NCBI RefSeq assembly: GCF_963665675.1
Contig: NZ_OY762426.1
Location: 1,736,001 to 1,800,000 of the forward strand
DNA: 64,000 nt
Direction: 5' to 3'
Source of the DNA: an uncultured Methanolobus sp.
Lineage (GTDB): Archaea > Halobacteriota > Methanosarcinia > Methanosarcinales > Methanosarcinaceae
Both the position numbers and the translations under genes were made by a program. A model generated the notes under the pieces. It did no database searches. It saw nothing but the letters and a program-made list of their open reading frames with translations, and had not been told where the DNA came from. This document shows positions 39,823-49,230 of this stretch, in pieces; position 1 is the first letter of the stretch, and each line of letters opens with the position of its first letter.

Positions 39823-42114
39823 TCAGCGCTTATACTCACTGCCGATTATCTTTCTGATCTTTGCCGCAGTCTTAGGTCCGACGTTGTTGACCTCTAACAG
39901 TTCCTCGTAGCTTGCTTTCATGACATTTTCCACTGAACCGAAATGCTTCAGAAGATTTCTGGCAGCCTTCGGACCGATATCATATATGGAAGATACGACG
40001 TATTCCTGCTGTTGCGGCAGCATGGCTGCCGCCTTTTTTCCATGCATGTTCACTTCTCGTTTCTCATCAACCTGCTCTCGCTTTGCAATGTGCTGCAAAA
40101 GGGCAGCAGTATCTTCCGGGTCGCGTGTATGGAATATTGGTACTCCAAAATCCAGTGATATTGATGCCAGGGTTCCGTGAATAGCATTCGGATTTATTCC
40201 TCTGCAATTAAAGAGGCTTTCACCCTCTATTATGAGTATTGGTTTTTCATAAGTTCTTGAGAGATTGACTATCTGCCCGAACAGTTTTTGTTCAATGAGC
40301 GAACCCACAAAGTCCTGTGTCTCTTTCCTCTCCACTGCAATGCGGTCACTCAGGATGTAATCCCCGACTTCCAGCGTGTTTACTGTAATCTCAACACCAT
40401 TTCTGTCAAGGGAACGGGCAACAGAACTACGAATCTCGCGCTGGTCTACAATAATTTTGATACTATCCTTGTTTTCCGGTTTAGCATCACTGTTGTCATC
40501 GTATTCGAACAATGTCTTCTGGTCCTTCACGTTGCTTTCCAGCATGAACTCTTCTTCAATTGAGTTGTTCTTCCTTGCCGGCATGGCAGCCTGCAGCTCT
40601 CTCATGTTGTTCTGCATTTTCCTTTCCTTTGAAAGGCTGCTCCAGTAGTATCCTTCATCTCTGGTGCCTTTTGTTACAAGCACAACAACACGACCTTCAT
40701 GCTTTCTTCCGGTTCGTCCTTTTCTCTGGATACTTCTGATCTCAGAGGGTATAGGTTCATAAAACAACACAAGGTCTGTGGATGGAATATCAAGTCCCTC
40801 TTCTGCAACAGAGGTTGCCACAAGCACGTTATAATCTCCGGCCTTGAACTGCTCTATAATCTCAACCTGTTGCTTCTGTGTCAGTCCTTTATCCTTATAT
40901 TTGGATGCCTGTCCCACAAATCTAACAGGTCTTATTCCTTCAACATCTGCAAGTGCTTTTGTGAGCATCTCGGCGGTGTCACGATAATTGGCAAAAACAA
41001 TAACTCTGGAATGTGGCTTGTTCTCAAGCTCATCGCTGACTATTTTTTTGACATATTCCAGTTTGGGATGTTCAATATCACAATCTTTCAGGCGGTACAC
41101 GACCTGCCTGATGTAAAGGTCCTCAACAAGACGTTTTGATGCCTTGCTCCCGCTTTTTGAACCTGCTTCGTTGTCAAGTCTTTCAATATACATACGGAGC
41201 GCTTCAAGTCCCTGTGTTTCCGTAATTTCCACAGCATGACTCACTTTTAGTATCTCTGCGAGCAATGAAATTGCGCTGTAAACTGAAGTCTCAGGCATTC
41301 CTCCCCTGAGTTCTCCCTGGAGCTTTGCCTGCAATCCAAGAAGGTCTTTTTTTGAGACAAATCTTTTATTGTATATGGGGTAACCAAGCTCAGTGAGTTT
41401 CTTGTACCTGTCTTCAAGAACCTTGTTAAGCAGGTCTTTTATCTCTTTCATCTTGTCAGGAAGGTTTATACGCTTCCATTCGATCTCTTTTTTATGAATG
41501 TATGGTTTGACATCGCTGTCTGATTCTGTTTTTACAGCAACCGATTCGATGTGAAGTGACTCGCAGACCTCTGCTATTTTCTCATCAGAACTTCCTGGAC
41601 TTGCGGTAATACCAAGACAAAGGGGATTCTTTGCAGTTTCAAAGTATTTCTCTGCAATATAGGTATAAGCGTAATTTCCAACTGCGCGGTGTGCTTCATC
41701 AAATGTAATGTGGGTAACATCTTCAAGACTTATTCTTTTTGTCAGTATGTCATTCTCAATAACCTGTGGTGTGGAAATGATTATCCTGCCAGTTTTCCAG
41801 AGTTCTGACCTTTTCTCAGGACTAACACTGCCAGTAAATGTCAGCACTTCTTCCTCCGGAATATTCATCACATTTCTGAAAAAAGACGCATGTTGCTCCA
41901 CAAGAGGTTTTGTGGGCGAGAGTACCATTACTTTGCCGCCCAGTTTCTCAAGGCGGGAAGCCATGACAAGAAGACATACAACGGTTTTTCCAAGTCCGGT
42001 TGGCAAAACCACAAGTGTGGAAACATCAAGAGCCTTGCCTGCCAGGTCAAGCTGATATAGCCGTTGCTCAACAGTATCTGCTTCTATCAAATGGTGTTTG
42101 ATATGTTCCGGCAT
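39823..42114 (-). CDS. hef: Hef helicase-nuclease, stalled-fork repair
   Basis: Hef unwinds and cuts branched DNA at stalled forks. The 763-residue protein has an SF2 helicase half with GLGKTVVCLLVM (Walker A, about residue 45), FDEAHRAVGNY (DEAH) and SIQRKGRTGR (motif VI). An XPF-type nuclease half follows from about residue 560, GDYILSDRIAVERKETQDF, which holds the ERK-xxx-D catalytic set. Two helix-hairpin-helix motifs end the protein (IGPKAARNLLKHFG, VGPKTAAKI). This complete layout is the archaeal Hef, related to human FANCM and XPF. Confidence 0.96.
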   Translation of the reverse strand: MPEHIKHHLIEADTVEQRLYQLDLAGKALDVSTLVVLPTGLGKTVVCLLVMASRLEKLGGKVMVLSPTKPLVEQHASFFRNVMNIPEEEVLTFTGSVSPEKRSELWKTGRIIISTPQVIENDILTKRISLEDVTHITFDEAHRAVGNYAYTYIAEKYFETAKNPLCLGITASPGSSDEKIAEVCESLHIESVAVKTESDSDVKPYIHKKEIEWKRINLPDKMKEIKDLLNKVLEDRYKKLTELGYPIYNKRFVSKKDLLGLQAKLQGELRGGMPETSVYSAISLLAEILKVSHAVEITETQGLEALRMYIERLDNEAGSKSGSKASKRLVEDLYIRQVVYRLKDCDIEHPKLEYVKKIVSDELENKPHSRVIVFANYRDTAEMLTKALADVEGIRPVRFVGQASKYKDKGLTQKQQVEIIEQFKAGDYNVLVATSVAEEGLDIPSTDLVLFYEPIPSEIRSIQRKGRTGRKHEGRVVVLVTKGTRDEGYYWSSLSKERKMQNNMRELQAAMPARKNNSIEEEFMLESNVKDQKTLFEYDDNSDAKPENKDSIKIIVDQREIRSSVARSLDRNGVEITVNTLEVGDYILSDRIAVERKETQDFVGSLIEQKLFGQIVNLSRTYEKPILIIEGESLFNCRGINPNAIHGTLASISLDFGVPIFHTRDPEDTAALLQHIAKREQVDEKREVNMHGKKAAAMLPQQQEYVVSSIYDIGPKAARNLLKHFGSVENVMKASYEELLEVNNVGPKTAAKIRKIIGSEYKR

Positions 42115-42234
42115 ATTTCCAGTCCTGGCCTTGACATATATACTATCTTCATACTTTTAAAGCTGAGCTAAGCATGGTGAAAGTATTCCGTGATTTAGAA
42201 CACAAAAACAATCTTCAAGCTAAAAACAAAGTAT

Positions 42235-42412
42235 CTATCCGCCGAAGGCGGTACATTCCAATACTGCTGCACAGAATATAAATCCACAAATTATTATGGT
42301 TATACAGGGAAACCTACAGAAGGCCTGTGAAGAAAGTATTCTGGGGCATTATGCAAATTCTTTTGTTTTGTCTTATGGGGAAACGCCGGCTTCGCCGAAT
42401 CCTTCGGTATCA
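42235..42412 (+). repeat. Hairpin-ended intergenic repeat, copy R3
   Basis: This copy has CCGCCGAAGGCGG, GTACATTCC, CTGCACAGAATATAAAT, a middle hairpin ACAGG...CCTGT, TTATGCAAATTCTTTTGTTTT, GGGGAAACGCCGGC, CGGCTTCGCCG, and a closing CCGAATCCTTCGG hairpin. It lies between the GlyRS 3' end and the Hef start in the gap 42115-42500. The rest of the gap holds nothing I recognise. Confidence 0.8.
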
Positions 42413-42500
42413 ATCAAATGATTCATGCCTTACCACAAATCAGTTCACAAACTTTCTGAATGTTTTAATGGCAGGATTTCTACAGAGCCAGAAAATGAGT

Positions 42501-44255
42501 TTAGAGTGCCTTCCCAGCACTCCCAAAATCCCTGTTCATGTAAATCATTTCATAAACAAGGTCGGCAATTCCGTCAATTGGTGCACGGACCTGCTTCATG
42601 CTGTCCCTGTCCCGGATAGTGACGGTGTTGTCTTCCAGTGTATCATAGTCGATTGTGATGGAGTAGGGCGTCCCGATCTCATCGTTTCTTCTGTAACGTC
42701 TTCCGATGGTCCCTGAGTCATCGTAGGAAACAAGCAGACCTTTCTGCTTCAGTTGAGCTTCAATATTTCTTGCAGGGTTGATGAGTTCTTCCCTCGTAAG
42801 GAGTGGAAGAATTGCTACCTGTACAGGAGCGACTTCCTTCTTGAATCTCAGGACGATTCTTGCTTCTGCTTCTTCATCCTCAGCTTCTTCCCTGCCGCTG
42901 ACTATCTCTTCTTCAAATGCATGTTCCATGGTTGAGTAGAATATTCTGTCAATGCCATAGGATGGCTCGATAACGTGAGGAATAACATTCTCTCCGCTTA
43001 TCTTGACAGTTTCTTCTGCAAATTCTACAATATTTCCTGGTACAGTGACTTCTTCTCCGTCAACTGTTACGGTGACGTACTCCTGTTCGAGTTCTGCCTG
43101 GCTAAGTGCCTTGAGTGCATCTGCAACGGCCTTTGCCTTGCCCTTGAAGAGTGGACCAAGTTTTCCCATGTCTGGTTTGACAACGAATCGGGTAATCATC
43201 TTAGGTTCGCTGTATTCTCTGTAAATTGAGAGTTCGGTCTTGCTCACAGCAGCGTGTGCTTTCAGGTCATAATCTGTCCTGTCCGCAATTCCTACAACTT
43301 CGACCCAGTCAAACCTGTCAGTCTCTATCTCTGCATCCCAGCAGTCTATTGCATAGTGTGCCATCTCATCCTTCTGGTGCTGTCTGAACCTCAGCTTGTC
43401 AGCTGTAATTCCAATGCGCTGGAGGAAGTGGTTTGTAAGTCCTATCTGGTAGGCAAGGAACTCATGGGCAATTGTGCCTTTCTCAACTGCTTCGCCGAGA
43501 GTCATTTTCTCGATAACACCTTTATGCTGTGCTTCCTCAGAGTAAAGGTTGACAACAGTGTCAGCAAACCTGCTGAAGTTGTTATGCTTCTTGTCGTTAG
43601 GATCAATGAAAATCTCAGCTTCAGCCTGTGTAAATTCCCTGAGTCTGATAACTCCCTGCCTTGGTGAGATCTCGTTACGGTACGATTTTCCGATCTGTGT
43701 TGCACCGAATGGGAGTTTTTCACGGTAGAACCTTGCAAGTCTTAAAAAATCCACAAACATTCCCTGTGCGGTCTCAGGACGCATGTATCCCTGTCTTCCT
43801 GTACCGGGGCCGATGTTTGTCTTAAACATAAGGTTAAATTCATATGATTCTCCAAGTTCTCCCTCACATTCAGGACATCTGACGTTGTTCTCTGAGATTA
43901 CTTTGTCGAGTTCTTTGACATGCAGTGTATCAGCACAGTCCACTATTTTGTCTATAAGGTGATCTGCCCTGAAAGCTTCTCCGCATTTCTTACATTCACA
44001 GAGCGGGTCTGAGAAACCGCCAACATGGCCGGATGCTACAAACACTTCTTCAATACCGATCGTAGGAGCTTCGATCTCCATGAAACCTTCCTGTACGACA
44101 TAGGTCTCTCTCCAGATCTGCTCAATTCTGCGTTTAAGGGTGCTTCCAAGTGGCCCGTAATCGTAAAAGCCAGCGGTACCTCCGTAAAGCTCAAAGGAGT
44201 TCCACAAAAATCCGCGACGTTTGGCCAGTTCTATTACCTGCTCATATTTATCCAT
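42501..44255 (-). CDS. glyS: Glycyl-tRNA synthetase, class II alpha2 type
   Basis: GlyRS charges tRNA-Gly. The 584-residue protein begins with the family signature RRGFLWNSFELYGGTAGFYDYGP (residues about 14-36). It has a zinc knuckle (CECKKCGEAF, CPECEG), motif 2 FRNEISPRQGVIRLREF and motif 3 PSYGIDRIFYSTM, and ends with the anticodon-binding domain (VQVAILPLLTREELIN). Its length is normal for the archaeal and eukaryotic form. Confidence 0.95.
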   Translation of the reverse strand: MDKYEQVIELAKRRGFLWNSFELYGGTAGFYDYGPLGSTLKRRIEQIWRETYVVQEGFMEIEAPTIGIEEVFVASGHVGGFSDPLCECKKCGEAFRADHLIDKIVDCADTLHVKELDKVISENNVRCPECEGELGESYEFNLMFKTNIGPGTGRQGYMRPETAQGMFVDFLRLARFYREKLPFGATQIGKSYRNEISPRQGVIRLREFTQAEAEIFIDPNDKKHNNFSRFADTVVNLYSEEAQHKGVIEKMTLGEAVEKGTIAHEFLAYQIGLTNHFLQRIGITADKLRFRQHQKDEMAHYAIDCWDAEIETDRFDWVEVVGIADRTDYDLKAHAAVSKTELSIYREYSEPKMITRFVVKPDMGKLGPLFKGKAKAVADALKALSQAELEQEYVTVTVDGEEVTVPGNIVEFAEETVKISGENVIPHVIEPSYGIDRIFYSTMEHAFEEEIVSGREEAEDEEAEARIVLRFKKEVAPVQVAILPLLTREELINPARNIEAQLKQKGLLVSYDDSGTIGRRYRRNDEIGTPYSITIDYDTLEDNTVTIRDRDSMKQVRAPIDGIADLVYEMIYMNRDFGSAGKAL

Positions 44256-44434
44256 GAATGATCCTCGATGATTTGATTATATTTATGATTCTTATGAGTT
44301 CATCGATATGCCCATTACATTTAATGGTAACGAAAGCAATCTCAAATCCGGTGGTCAGATTTTTTGAAACAATGGACATATATTGTTGTTTTTATATCAC
44401 AATAATTATATGCATGTTCATATATTGTATGTTT

Positions 44435-44524
44435 GAGCAAGGTCGAATCTCAATCAAATCATATCATATCGTACCACCATCTAAAATATGATTCAATTGG
44501 TCATTTCAACACTTGACCTTGCTC
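44435..44524. other. 90-base imperfect hairpin between glyS and aroA'
   Basis: GAGCAAGGTC (44435-44444) and GACCTTGCTC (44515-44524) are perfect inverse copies, and inside them CAATCAAATCATAT can pair with ATATGATTCAATTG with one or two mismatches. It could be a structured RNA or a very small inverted-repeat element. No flanking duplication is visible. The rest of the gap 44256-44719 is AT-rich with no gene. Confidence 0.45.
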
Positions 44525-44719
44525 TTCCTATCCAATTTTCTAACATTGATTTTTGAGTGAATTAAAGATATGTTAGTCCCACTTATATTTTTTAAGCTAG
44601 CACCGGCTCTGTGTCAGATTACACACGTCAAAAAAGGATGCATTTGTGAAAATTAAACAAAACCCCTTCGTTTCCACTGGAGTTCAAATTATACACTTTA
44701 AAAAATAAAAGTGCTCTTA

Positions 44720-45508
44720 TTATTTAAGAGCTTCTTCCGGTGTCATTCCGCCATGTACGATCTTGGAAATGTGTGACACCAGTTTTGTAGGATTGTCTGA
44801 CTGGAATACGTTTCTTCCAATAGCAACTCCTTTTCCTCCTGCCTGGAGTGAGTCGTATACCATTTCCAGAAGCTGCTGTTCAGTTTCCATTCTGGGACCG
44901 CCTGCAACTACAATAGGCACAGGACATCCGCTTACAACTTCCTTGAATGTATCAATGTCGCCGGTGTAATTTGTCTTGACGATGTCTGCCCCGAGTTCTG
45001 CTCCGATCCTTGCTGCATGTTTTACATACTCAACATCATGTTCGGAAGTTACTTTAGGTCCTCTTGGGTACAACATGGCAAGCAGGGGCATTCCCCATTC
45101 ATCGCACTGGCGGGCGACATATCCCATATCCTGGAGCATCTCTGCTTCATCATCAGCACCAACATTCACGTGGACTGATACTGCATCCGCACCTACTTTG
45201 ATAGCCTCCTCGATTGTTGTGACAATGACTTTGTGGTTAGGATCAGGTCCAAGTGAAGTTGAAGCTGAGAGGTGGATGATGAGTCCTATATCTCTTCCGT
45301 ATCCACGATGGCCATGTTTTGGAAGACCCATGTGCCCGAGAACTGCGTTTGCTCCACCGTCTGCGACTTTGTTCACGGCAGCAGGCAGGTCAATGATTCC
45401 TTTTATAGGTCCGGCACCCACACCATGGTCCATTGGAATGATGATTGCATTCTTCGTATTTCGATCGAAAATCCTTTCCATCCTGACAGATTTGCCTATT
45501 TCACTCAT
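44720..45508 (-). CDS. aroA': 2-amino-3,7-dideoxy-D-threo-hept-6-ulosonate synthase (AroA')
   Basis: AroA' makes the first intermediate of the archaeal route to dehydroquinate, by a transaldol reaction of a ketosugar phosphate with aspartate semialdehyde. The 262-residue class I aldolase-like protein has the family start [20 protein letters not shown], the [10 protein letters not shown] loop, [15 protein letters not shown], and the Schiff-base lysine in [11 protein letters not shown]. It is often annotated as fructose-bisphosphate aldolase, but the [14 protein letters not shown] start is that of AroA'. The partner AroB' is encoded 18 kb away at the window end. Confidence 0.88.
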   Translation of the reverse strand: MSEIGKSVRMERIFDRNTKNAIIIPMDHGVGAGPIKGIIDLPAAVNKVADGGANAVLGHMGLPKHGHRGYGRDIGLIIHLSASTSLGPDPNHKVIVTTIEEAIKVGADAVSVHVNVGADDEAEMLQDMGYVARQCDEWGMPLLAMLYPRGPKVTSEHDVEYVKHAARIGAELGADIVKTNYTGDIDTFKEVVSGCPVPIVVAGGPRMETEQQLLEMVYDSLQAGGKGVAIGRNVFQSDNPTKLVSHISKIVHGGMTPEEALK

Positions 45509-45562
45509 GCTTGCGTGATTGCTTTAATTGTAGATAACCCTAACGTAGATTGTGTTACGATG

Positions 45563-46075
45563 TCACAGATTCTCATGTTGGTACTGTCCGCAGTATCCTT
45601 CTTCAAGTTTGCTGTGCAGGTCAAAGAACATTAGTTGCATTACACGTGCATTTCTTTTCAGCCTGAATCCGTGTGGGTTGTAGACAACCAGCATGGATTC
45701 GCTTCTTCCACGGTATCCCGAATCCCATACTGCAGTTCCTATGTTTGCTCCGCACCTGAGTAAGGTGGACCTTGGTCTTGCAATTGCAGCCCTGTCAAGC
45801 GGGATGTTGACGATCTCGTTGAATGTTATCTTGTACACACCGGGCTTAAGATAAGCCCACTCGTTCCCATCGAATTCTACCGGTTCAGTGGAAGGTATTT
45901 CTCTTTCGCTATTGTTAAAGTCAACTGCGCCTGAACTGATGTATGTCTCGATGCCCTTGAGAGTTAGTTCAACACTGTTTGGCTGCAACTGTGTCTCAGT
46001 ATCAATCATATTCTCAACAAGTGATGTTTCGCTGTTTATTAATTCCCTGAGTTCGTTTCTGGATAATAGGGCCAT
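45563..46075 (-). CDS. dUTP diphosphatase / dCTP deaminase family protein
   Basis: The 170-residue protein is a trimeric dUTPase-fold enzyme with LSRNELRELI at its start, the PNSVELTLKG loop, ARPRSTLLRCGANIGTAVWDSGYRG (residues about 97-121) and YNPHGFRLKRNARVMQL. It removes dUTP, or deaminates dCTP. The PRSTLLRCG and DSGYRG combination and the archaeal context favour dUTPase, but bifunctional activity cannot be excluded from sequence. Confidence 0.82.
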   Translation of the reverse strand: MALLSRNELRELINSETSLVENMIDTETQLQPNSVELTLKGIETYISSGAVDFNNSEREIPSTEPVEFDGNEWAYLKPGVYKITFNEIVNIPLDRAAIARPRSTLLRCGANIGTAVWDSGYRGRSESMLVVYNPHGFRLKRNARVMQLMFFDLHSKLEEGYCGQYQHENL

Positions 46076-46304
46076 GGTTTTAGGTTTGCATTATGGGATA
46101 TATTGTTTGTGTTATTTTTGTGGTATGGATACATATGGTAGTTAAAAATTAATATTTGTAAACCAATTAATTTATATCTATTAGCTTACAATATAGTATG
46201 GTGAGTTTGCGGATGTTTCCATATTCCCGCTCCCATGAAATCAGGGGTTGGAATAGGAAACTGAAGAGACTATATGAAATATGTAATTAGAAGGAGTGAA
46301 TGAT

Positions 46305-46517
46305 GTGAACAGTACGGATCTTGTAAAGAAAGGGAATAGGCCTGAAATGTTGTTCAGAGTAAGTTTAAGCCCTGATGGTACCACTTACCAAAAAGAGATA
46401 TCTCTTGTTTTCCCTAAATATGTAAGCGCAGATCTTCCTCATTACAAAGAGGATTTTGATTCTCAGACAAACGACAGTCATGATGACTGTCAGTGGCATT
46501 TCCAGGCAGAGGATTGA
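46305..46517 (+). CDS. Small acidic protein of unknown function (about 70 residues)
   Basis: A frame with an AAGGAG ribosome site at 46291-46296 starts at GTG 46305 (or GTG 46296) and runs to TGA at 46515. It is hydrophilic, with LFRVSLSPDGTTYQKEISLV and an acidic His/Asp tail (DSHDDCQWHFQAED). A TATA-like tacaatatagta lies near 46187. It has no recognisable family. The AGGAG spacing makes it a credible gene. Confidence 0.55.
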   Translation: MNSTDLVKKGNRPEMLFRVSLSPDGTTYQKEISLVFPKYVSADLPHYKEDFDSQTNDSHDDCQWHFQAED

Positions 46518-46749
46518 TTTTTATATCCTCTCCGTTTTTGTATTCTTGCCTGTATCCGTTTGTTTGCTTGTTTTTGTGTTACAACGTTATCAGAATTGCT
46601 TTCCTTTTTGAAATCGTCCTTCCGACATACTTGCTGTTTTAATTCCATCATTAGTATCATCTAAACAAAATACTTTTATAACTTATGACTTGCAAATATT
46701 AATCTTGGAAAGGAACTTCCGTTGGAGTCTGATTTCAGGCATATTGACA

Positions 46750-48453
46750 ATGGATGATTCATGTTTGGTTTGTGGGAATGATAATATGGAAGGTACGAGG
46801 CGTAATAGAGGACAGGAACATGATGATATTTGTCCCAATAATAAAATTGATGTTTTTTCTTCTTCTTCTTTTTCTTCTCAGACTTTCGATAAAATCCCGC
46901 CGAATGATTCAGTTGAAAATGCAGGGACAGTCCCAGACACTCCTGATATTTCTCATCTGAGTACCACTGATAAATTTTTCATGGAAAAGGGTGACGTATA
47001 TCACTCGCTTTTCAAATATAATAAGGCAGTCACTCTGCTCATAAATCCTGAGAATTTTGATATTATTGATGCAAATAATGCTGCTTGTGATTACTATGGC
47101 TGGCCATTTGAAGTTATCACACGCATGAAAATACACGACATCAATATCCTGCCTCCTGACAAAATACTGGAGGAGATGCAAAATGCAGTTGATGAAAAGA
47201 GAAATTATTTCCTTTTCAGGCACAAACTTGCAGATGGCCAGATCCGTGATGTGGAAGTATACAGCAGTCCGGTTATTGTAAATTCACAGCAGCTTCTTTA
47301 TTCTATTGCTCATGACATAACCGAGCGCAAGAAGGCTGAATCCGAACTGAACAAGAGAAATATGCAGTTAAGGATTGCTCAAAAAATAGGCCATATAGGA
47401 AGCTGGGAGTTAGATTTGAATTCCGGTATGGTAGATTCTTCTGATGAGGCTAAGAGGATTTATGGCTATGGTACTGATGATGTTATTTACCCTCTTAAAG
47501 AGGTACAGGCAGTAGTTTTGCCTGAATATCGCCCAATGATGGACGAGGCCATAAGAGAATTGATCGAACAAGGCGTTCCTTATGATGTACAGTACAGGGT
47601 TGCCAGGCAAAACGATGGAGCCATTCGTGATGTTCATTCCGTTGCTGAGTATGATGTAGAAAAAAATACTATTATGGGTACTATTCAGGATATCACAGAG
47701 CGCAGGAAAGCTGAAGGTGCATTGCTGCATGCGAAAATCGTAGCAGAGGCTGCAAACCGCAGTAAGGATGAATTTCTGGCTACCATGAGCCATGAACTGC
47801 GAACCCCTCTTACATCTATAATTGGTTTCTCTGATATTTTAAAAGATAAAATGTTTGGTGAGTTGAACGAAAAACAGGACCATTATGTTGATCACATTCT
47901 GGATGCTGGTAATCATTTACTGCAACTTATCAATGATGTGCTGGACCTTTCAAAGGTGGAAGCAGGGAAAATGGAACTTCTTTATGAACATTTTTCACCA
48001 TCGGATGCTGTTGATGAAGTGAATACTCTCCTGTCCCCTCTGGCTATGGATAAAAGAATAAAACTTGTCATTGACACTGACGGGAATATTGAGGAAATCC
48101 ATGCAGACAGAACGAAGTTCAAACAGGTTCTTTATAATCTTGCCAGCAATGCAATAAAGTTCACTCCTGAAAAAGGAACGGTTTCTATTATTTCCGGGAT
48201 TTCGGAAAATATGCTTCGTGTCTGTGTAAGGGACACAGGAATTGGTATCTCTTTGGAGGACCAGGCCAAGCTTTTCCAGCCATTCAGGCAACTAAATTCG
48301 TACACTACAAATGAGTATGCTGGGACCGGTCTTGGGCTTGCCCTTGTAAAGAGGTTTGTAGAAATGCACAATGGCAAGGTGTGGGTGGACAGTATTGTTG
48401 GTGAAGGCAGCGAGTTTTATTTTTCTCTTCCTGTAAACAGTAGTAATATGTGA
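46750..48453 (+). CDS. PAS-PAS sensor histidine kinase
   Basis: This is a soluble sensor of about 567 residues. After a Ser/Pro-rich N-terminal 80 residues with a few cysteines (CLVCGND), two PAS domains follow (about 90-205 and 215-330), each ending in the PAC-like DITERRKAE or DITERKKAE. The histidine box FLATMSHELRTPLTSIIGF has His348. The ATPase contains NAIKFTPEKG, DTGIGISLEDQ and GTGLGLALV. A TTG 60 bases upstream (46690) is open, but a TATA-like CTTTTATAAC at about 46671 would put the transcript start near it, so the ATG at 46750 is preferred. No response regulator follows directly. Confidence 0.88.
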   Translation: MDDSCLVCGNDNMEGTRRNRGQEHDDICPNNKIDVFSSSSFSSQTFDKIPPNDSVENAGTVPDTPDISHLSTTDKFFMEKGDVYHSLFKYNKAVTLLINPENFDIIDANNAACDYYGWPFEVITRMKIHDINILPPDKILEEMQNAVDEKRNYFLFRHKLADGQIRDVEVYSSPVIVNSQQLLYSIAHDITERKKAESELNKRNMQLRIAQKIGHIGSWELDLNSGMVDSSDEAKRIYGYGTDDVIYPLKEVQAVVLPEYRPMMDEAIRELIEQGVPYDVQYRVARQNDGAIRDVHSVAEYDVEKNTIMGTIQDITERRKAEGALLHAKIVAEAANRSKDEFLATMSHELRTPLTSIIGFSDILKDKMFGELNEKQDHYVDHILDAGNHLLQLINDVLDLSKVEAGKMELLYEHFSPSDAVDEVNTLLSPLAMDKRIKLVIDTDGNIEEIHADRTKFKQVLYNLASNAIKFTPEKGTVSIISGISENMLRVCVRDTGIGISLEDQAKLFQPFRQLNSYTTNEYAGTGLGLALVKRFVEMHNGKVWVDSIVGEGSEFYFSLPVNSSNM

Positions 48454-48484
48454 AGTTTGGATTCAATGTGGTAGGTAAATTTAA

Positions 48485-49012
48485 GTGTCATCTTTGATTG
48501 ATAATCTTACAAGCAAAATGGTTGAAAGGAAAATTAACCTGATAAAAGCTAATTTTGTCCGATATAATCAAGACCCTGAAGAGTATCAACTTAAAATCGT
48601 AAAACGCCTTGATATTTTAGAAAAGTGTGCATACAAAGAAATTAAAAGTGAAATAAAAACTTTAATTATAGATTCAACTGTCATCATGCTGTTATTTTTC
48701 TTATTATTGAAGGTGGAAAAGCATGCTAATTCAACTATAGGAACTTTTGGATACAATCCGTTTTATCTAATTCTTGTTTTTTGCTGTATTTTCATTCTTT
48801 TACATATTTTGATGCACACAAGCAAAATACTGAGCCCTATACTCGAAAGCCTAAATTGTGGTTCTAATAGGTATCACAACTGGTTCATAATAGATGAAAA
48901 AGTTATGATTGTTGATTGGTGGGATGCAAAAACACCGATTATTGGTAAACGCAAGTATGTAAAACGTTGTTCAATTTGCGGAGCAGAAAAAATTGAAATT
49001 GTAGAATACTAA
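48485..49012 (+). CDS. Membrane protein of unknown function, two TM segments
   Basis: This 175-residue protein has a basic helical N-terminal part (about residues 1-58), two hydrophobic segments (about 60-80 and 92-113), and a C-terminal tail ending in a CSIC cysteine pair (KRCSICGAEKIEIVEY). No family is recognised. It starts with GTG at 48485, 32 bases after the kinase, without a clear ribosome site, so the two may or may not share a transcript. It is AT-rich. Confidence 0.6.
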   Translation: MSSLIDNLTSKMVERKINLIKANFVRYNQDPEEYQLKIVKRLDILEKCAYKEIKSEIKTLIIDSTVIMLLFFLLLKVEKHANSTIGTFGYNPFYLILVFCCIFILLHILMHTSKILSPILESLNCGSNRYHNWFIIDEKVMIVDWWDAKTPIIGKRKYVKRCSICGAEKIEIVEY

Positions 49013-49039
49013 GACGAGTCTATTGAGCAGATAGTTTAC

Positions 49040-49045
49040 CATATA
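49040..49045. repeat. Left flank duplication CATATA of the 184-bp element
   Basis: CATATA directly precedes the left inverted repeat and is repeated at 49230-49235 directly after the right one. Confidence 0.6.
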
Positions 49046-49229
49046 GAGACTGTCGGAAAAGTCCCCGCACAAGACAATTTCTGACATGTGAGCAGAGTTA
49101 AATAGTCAGGAACTATAATAAAATCAGCATCAATAGTCGTCTTAAAGAAAATTAGAATTAATGTGTACTTAACAATTGTTGCTATAATTAATCCTGATAT
49201 TCATACAAACCGACTTTTCCGACAGTCTC
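49046..49229. mobile_element. 184-bp MITE-like element with 18-bp perfect inverted repeats
   Basis: GAGACTGTCGGAAAAGTC at 49046-49063 is the exact inverse of GACTTTTCCGACAGTCTC at 49212-49229. A 6-bp CATATA flanks each side as a target duplication. The interior (about 148 bases) is AT-rich with no open frame. Clean ends suggest a nonautonomous insertion moved by an IS not present in this window. Confidence 0.78.
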
Positions 49230-49230
49230 C

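Noticed and set aside
44720-45508. Fructose-bisphosphate aldolase
   Set aside because: The sequence start and DHGVGAGP pattern match AroA' better, and the organism has the AroB' partner.
46690-46749. Extended start of the PAS kinase at TTG 46690
   Set aside because: The likely promoter TATA is only about 15 bases upstream, so the transcript would begin near or after it.
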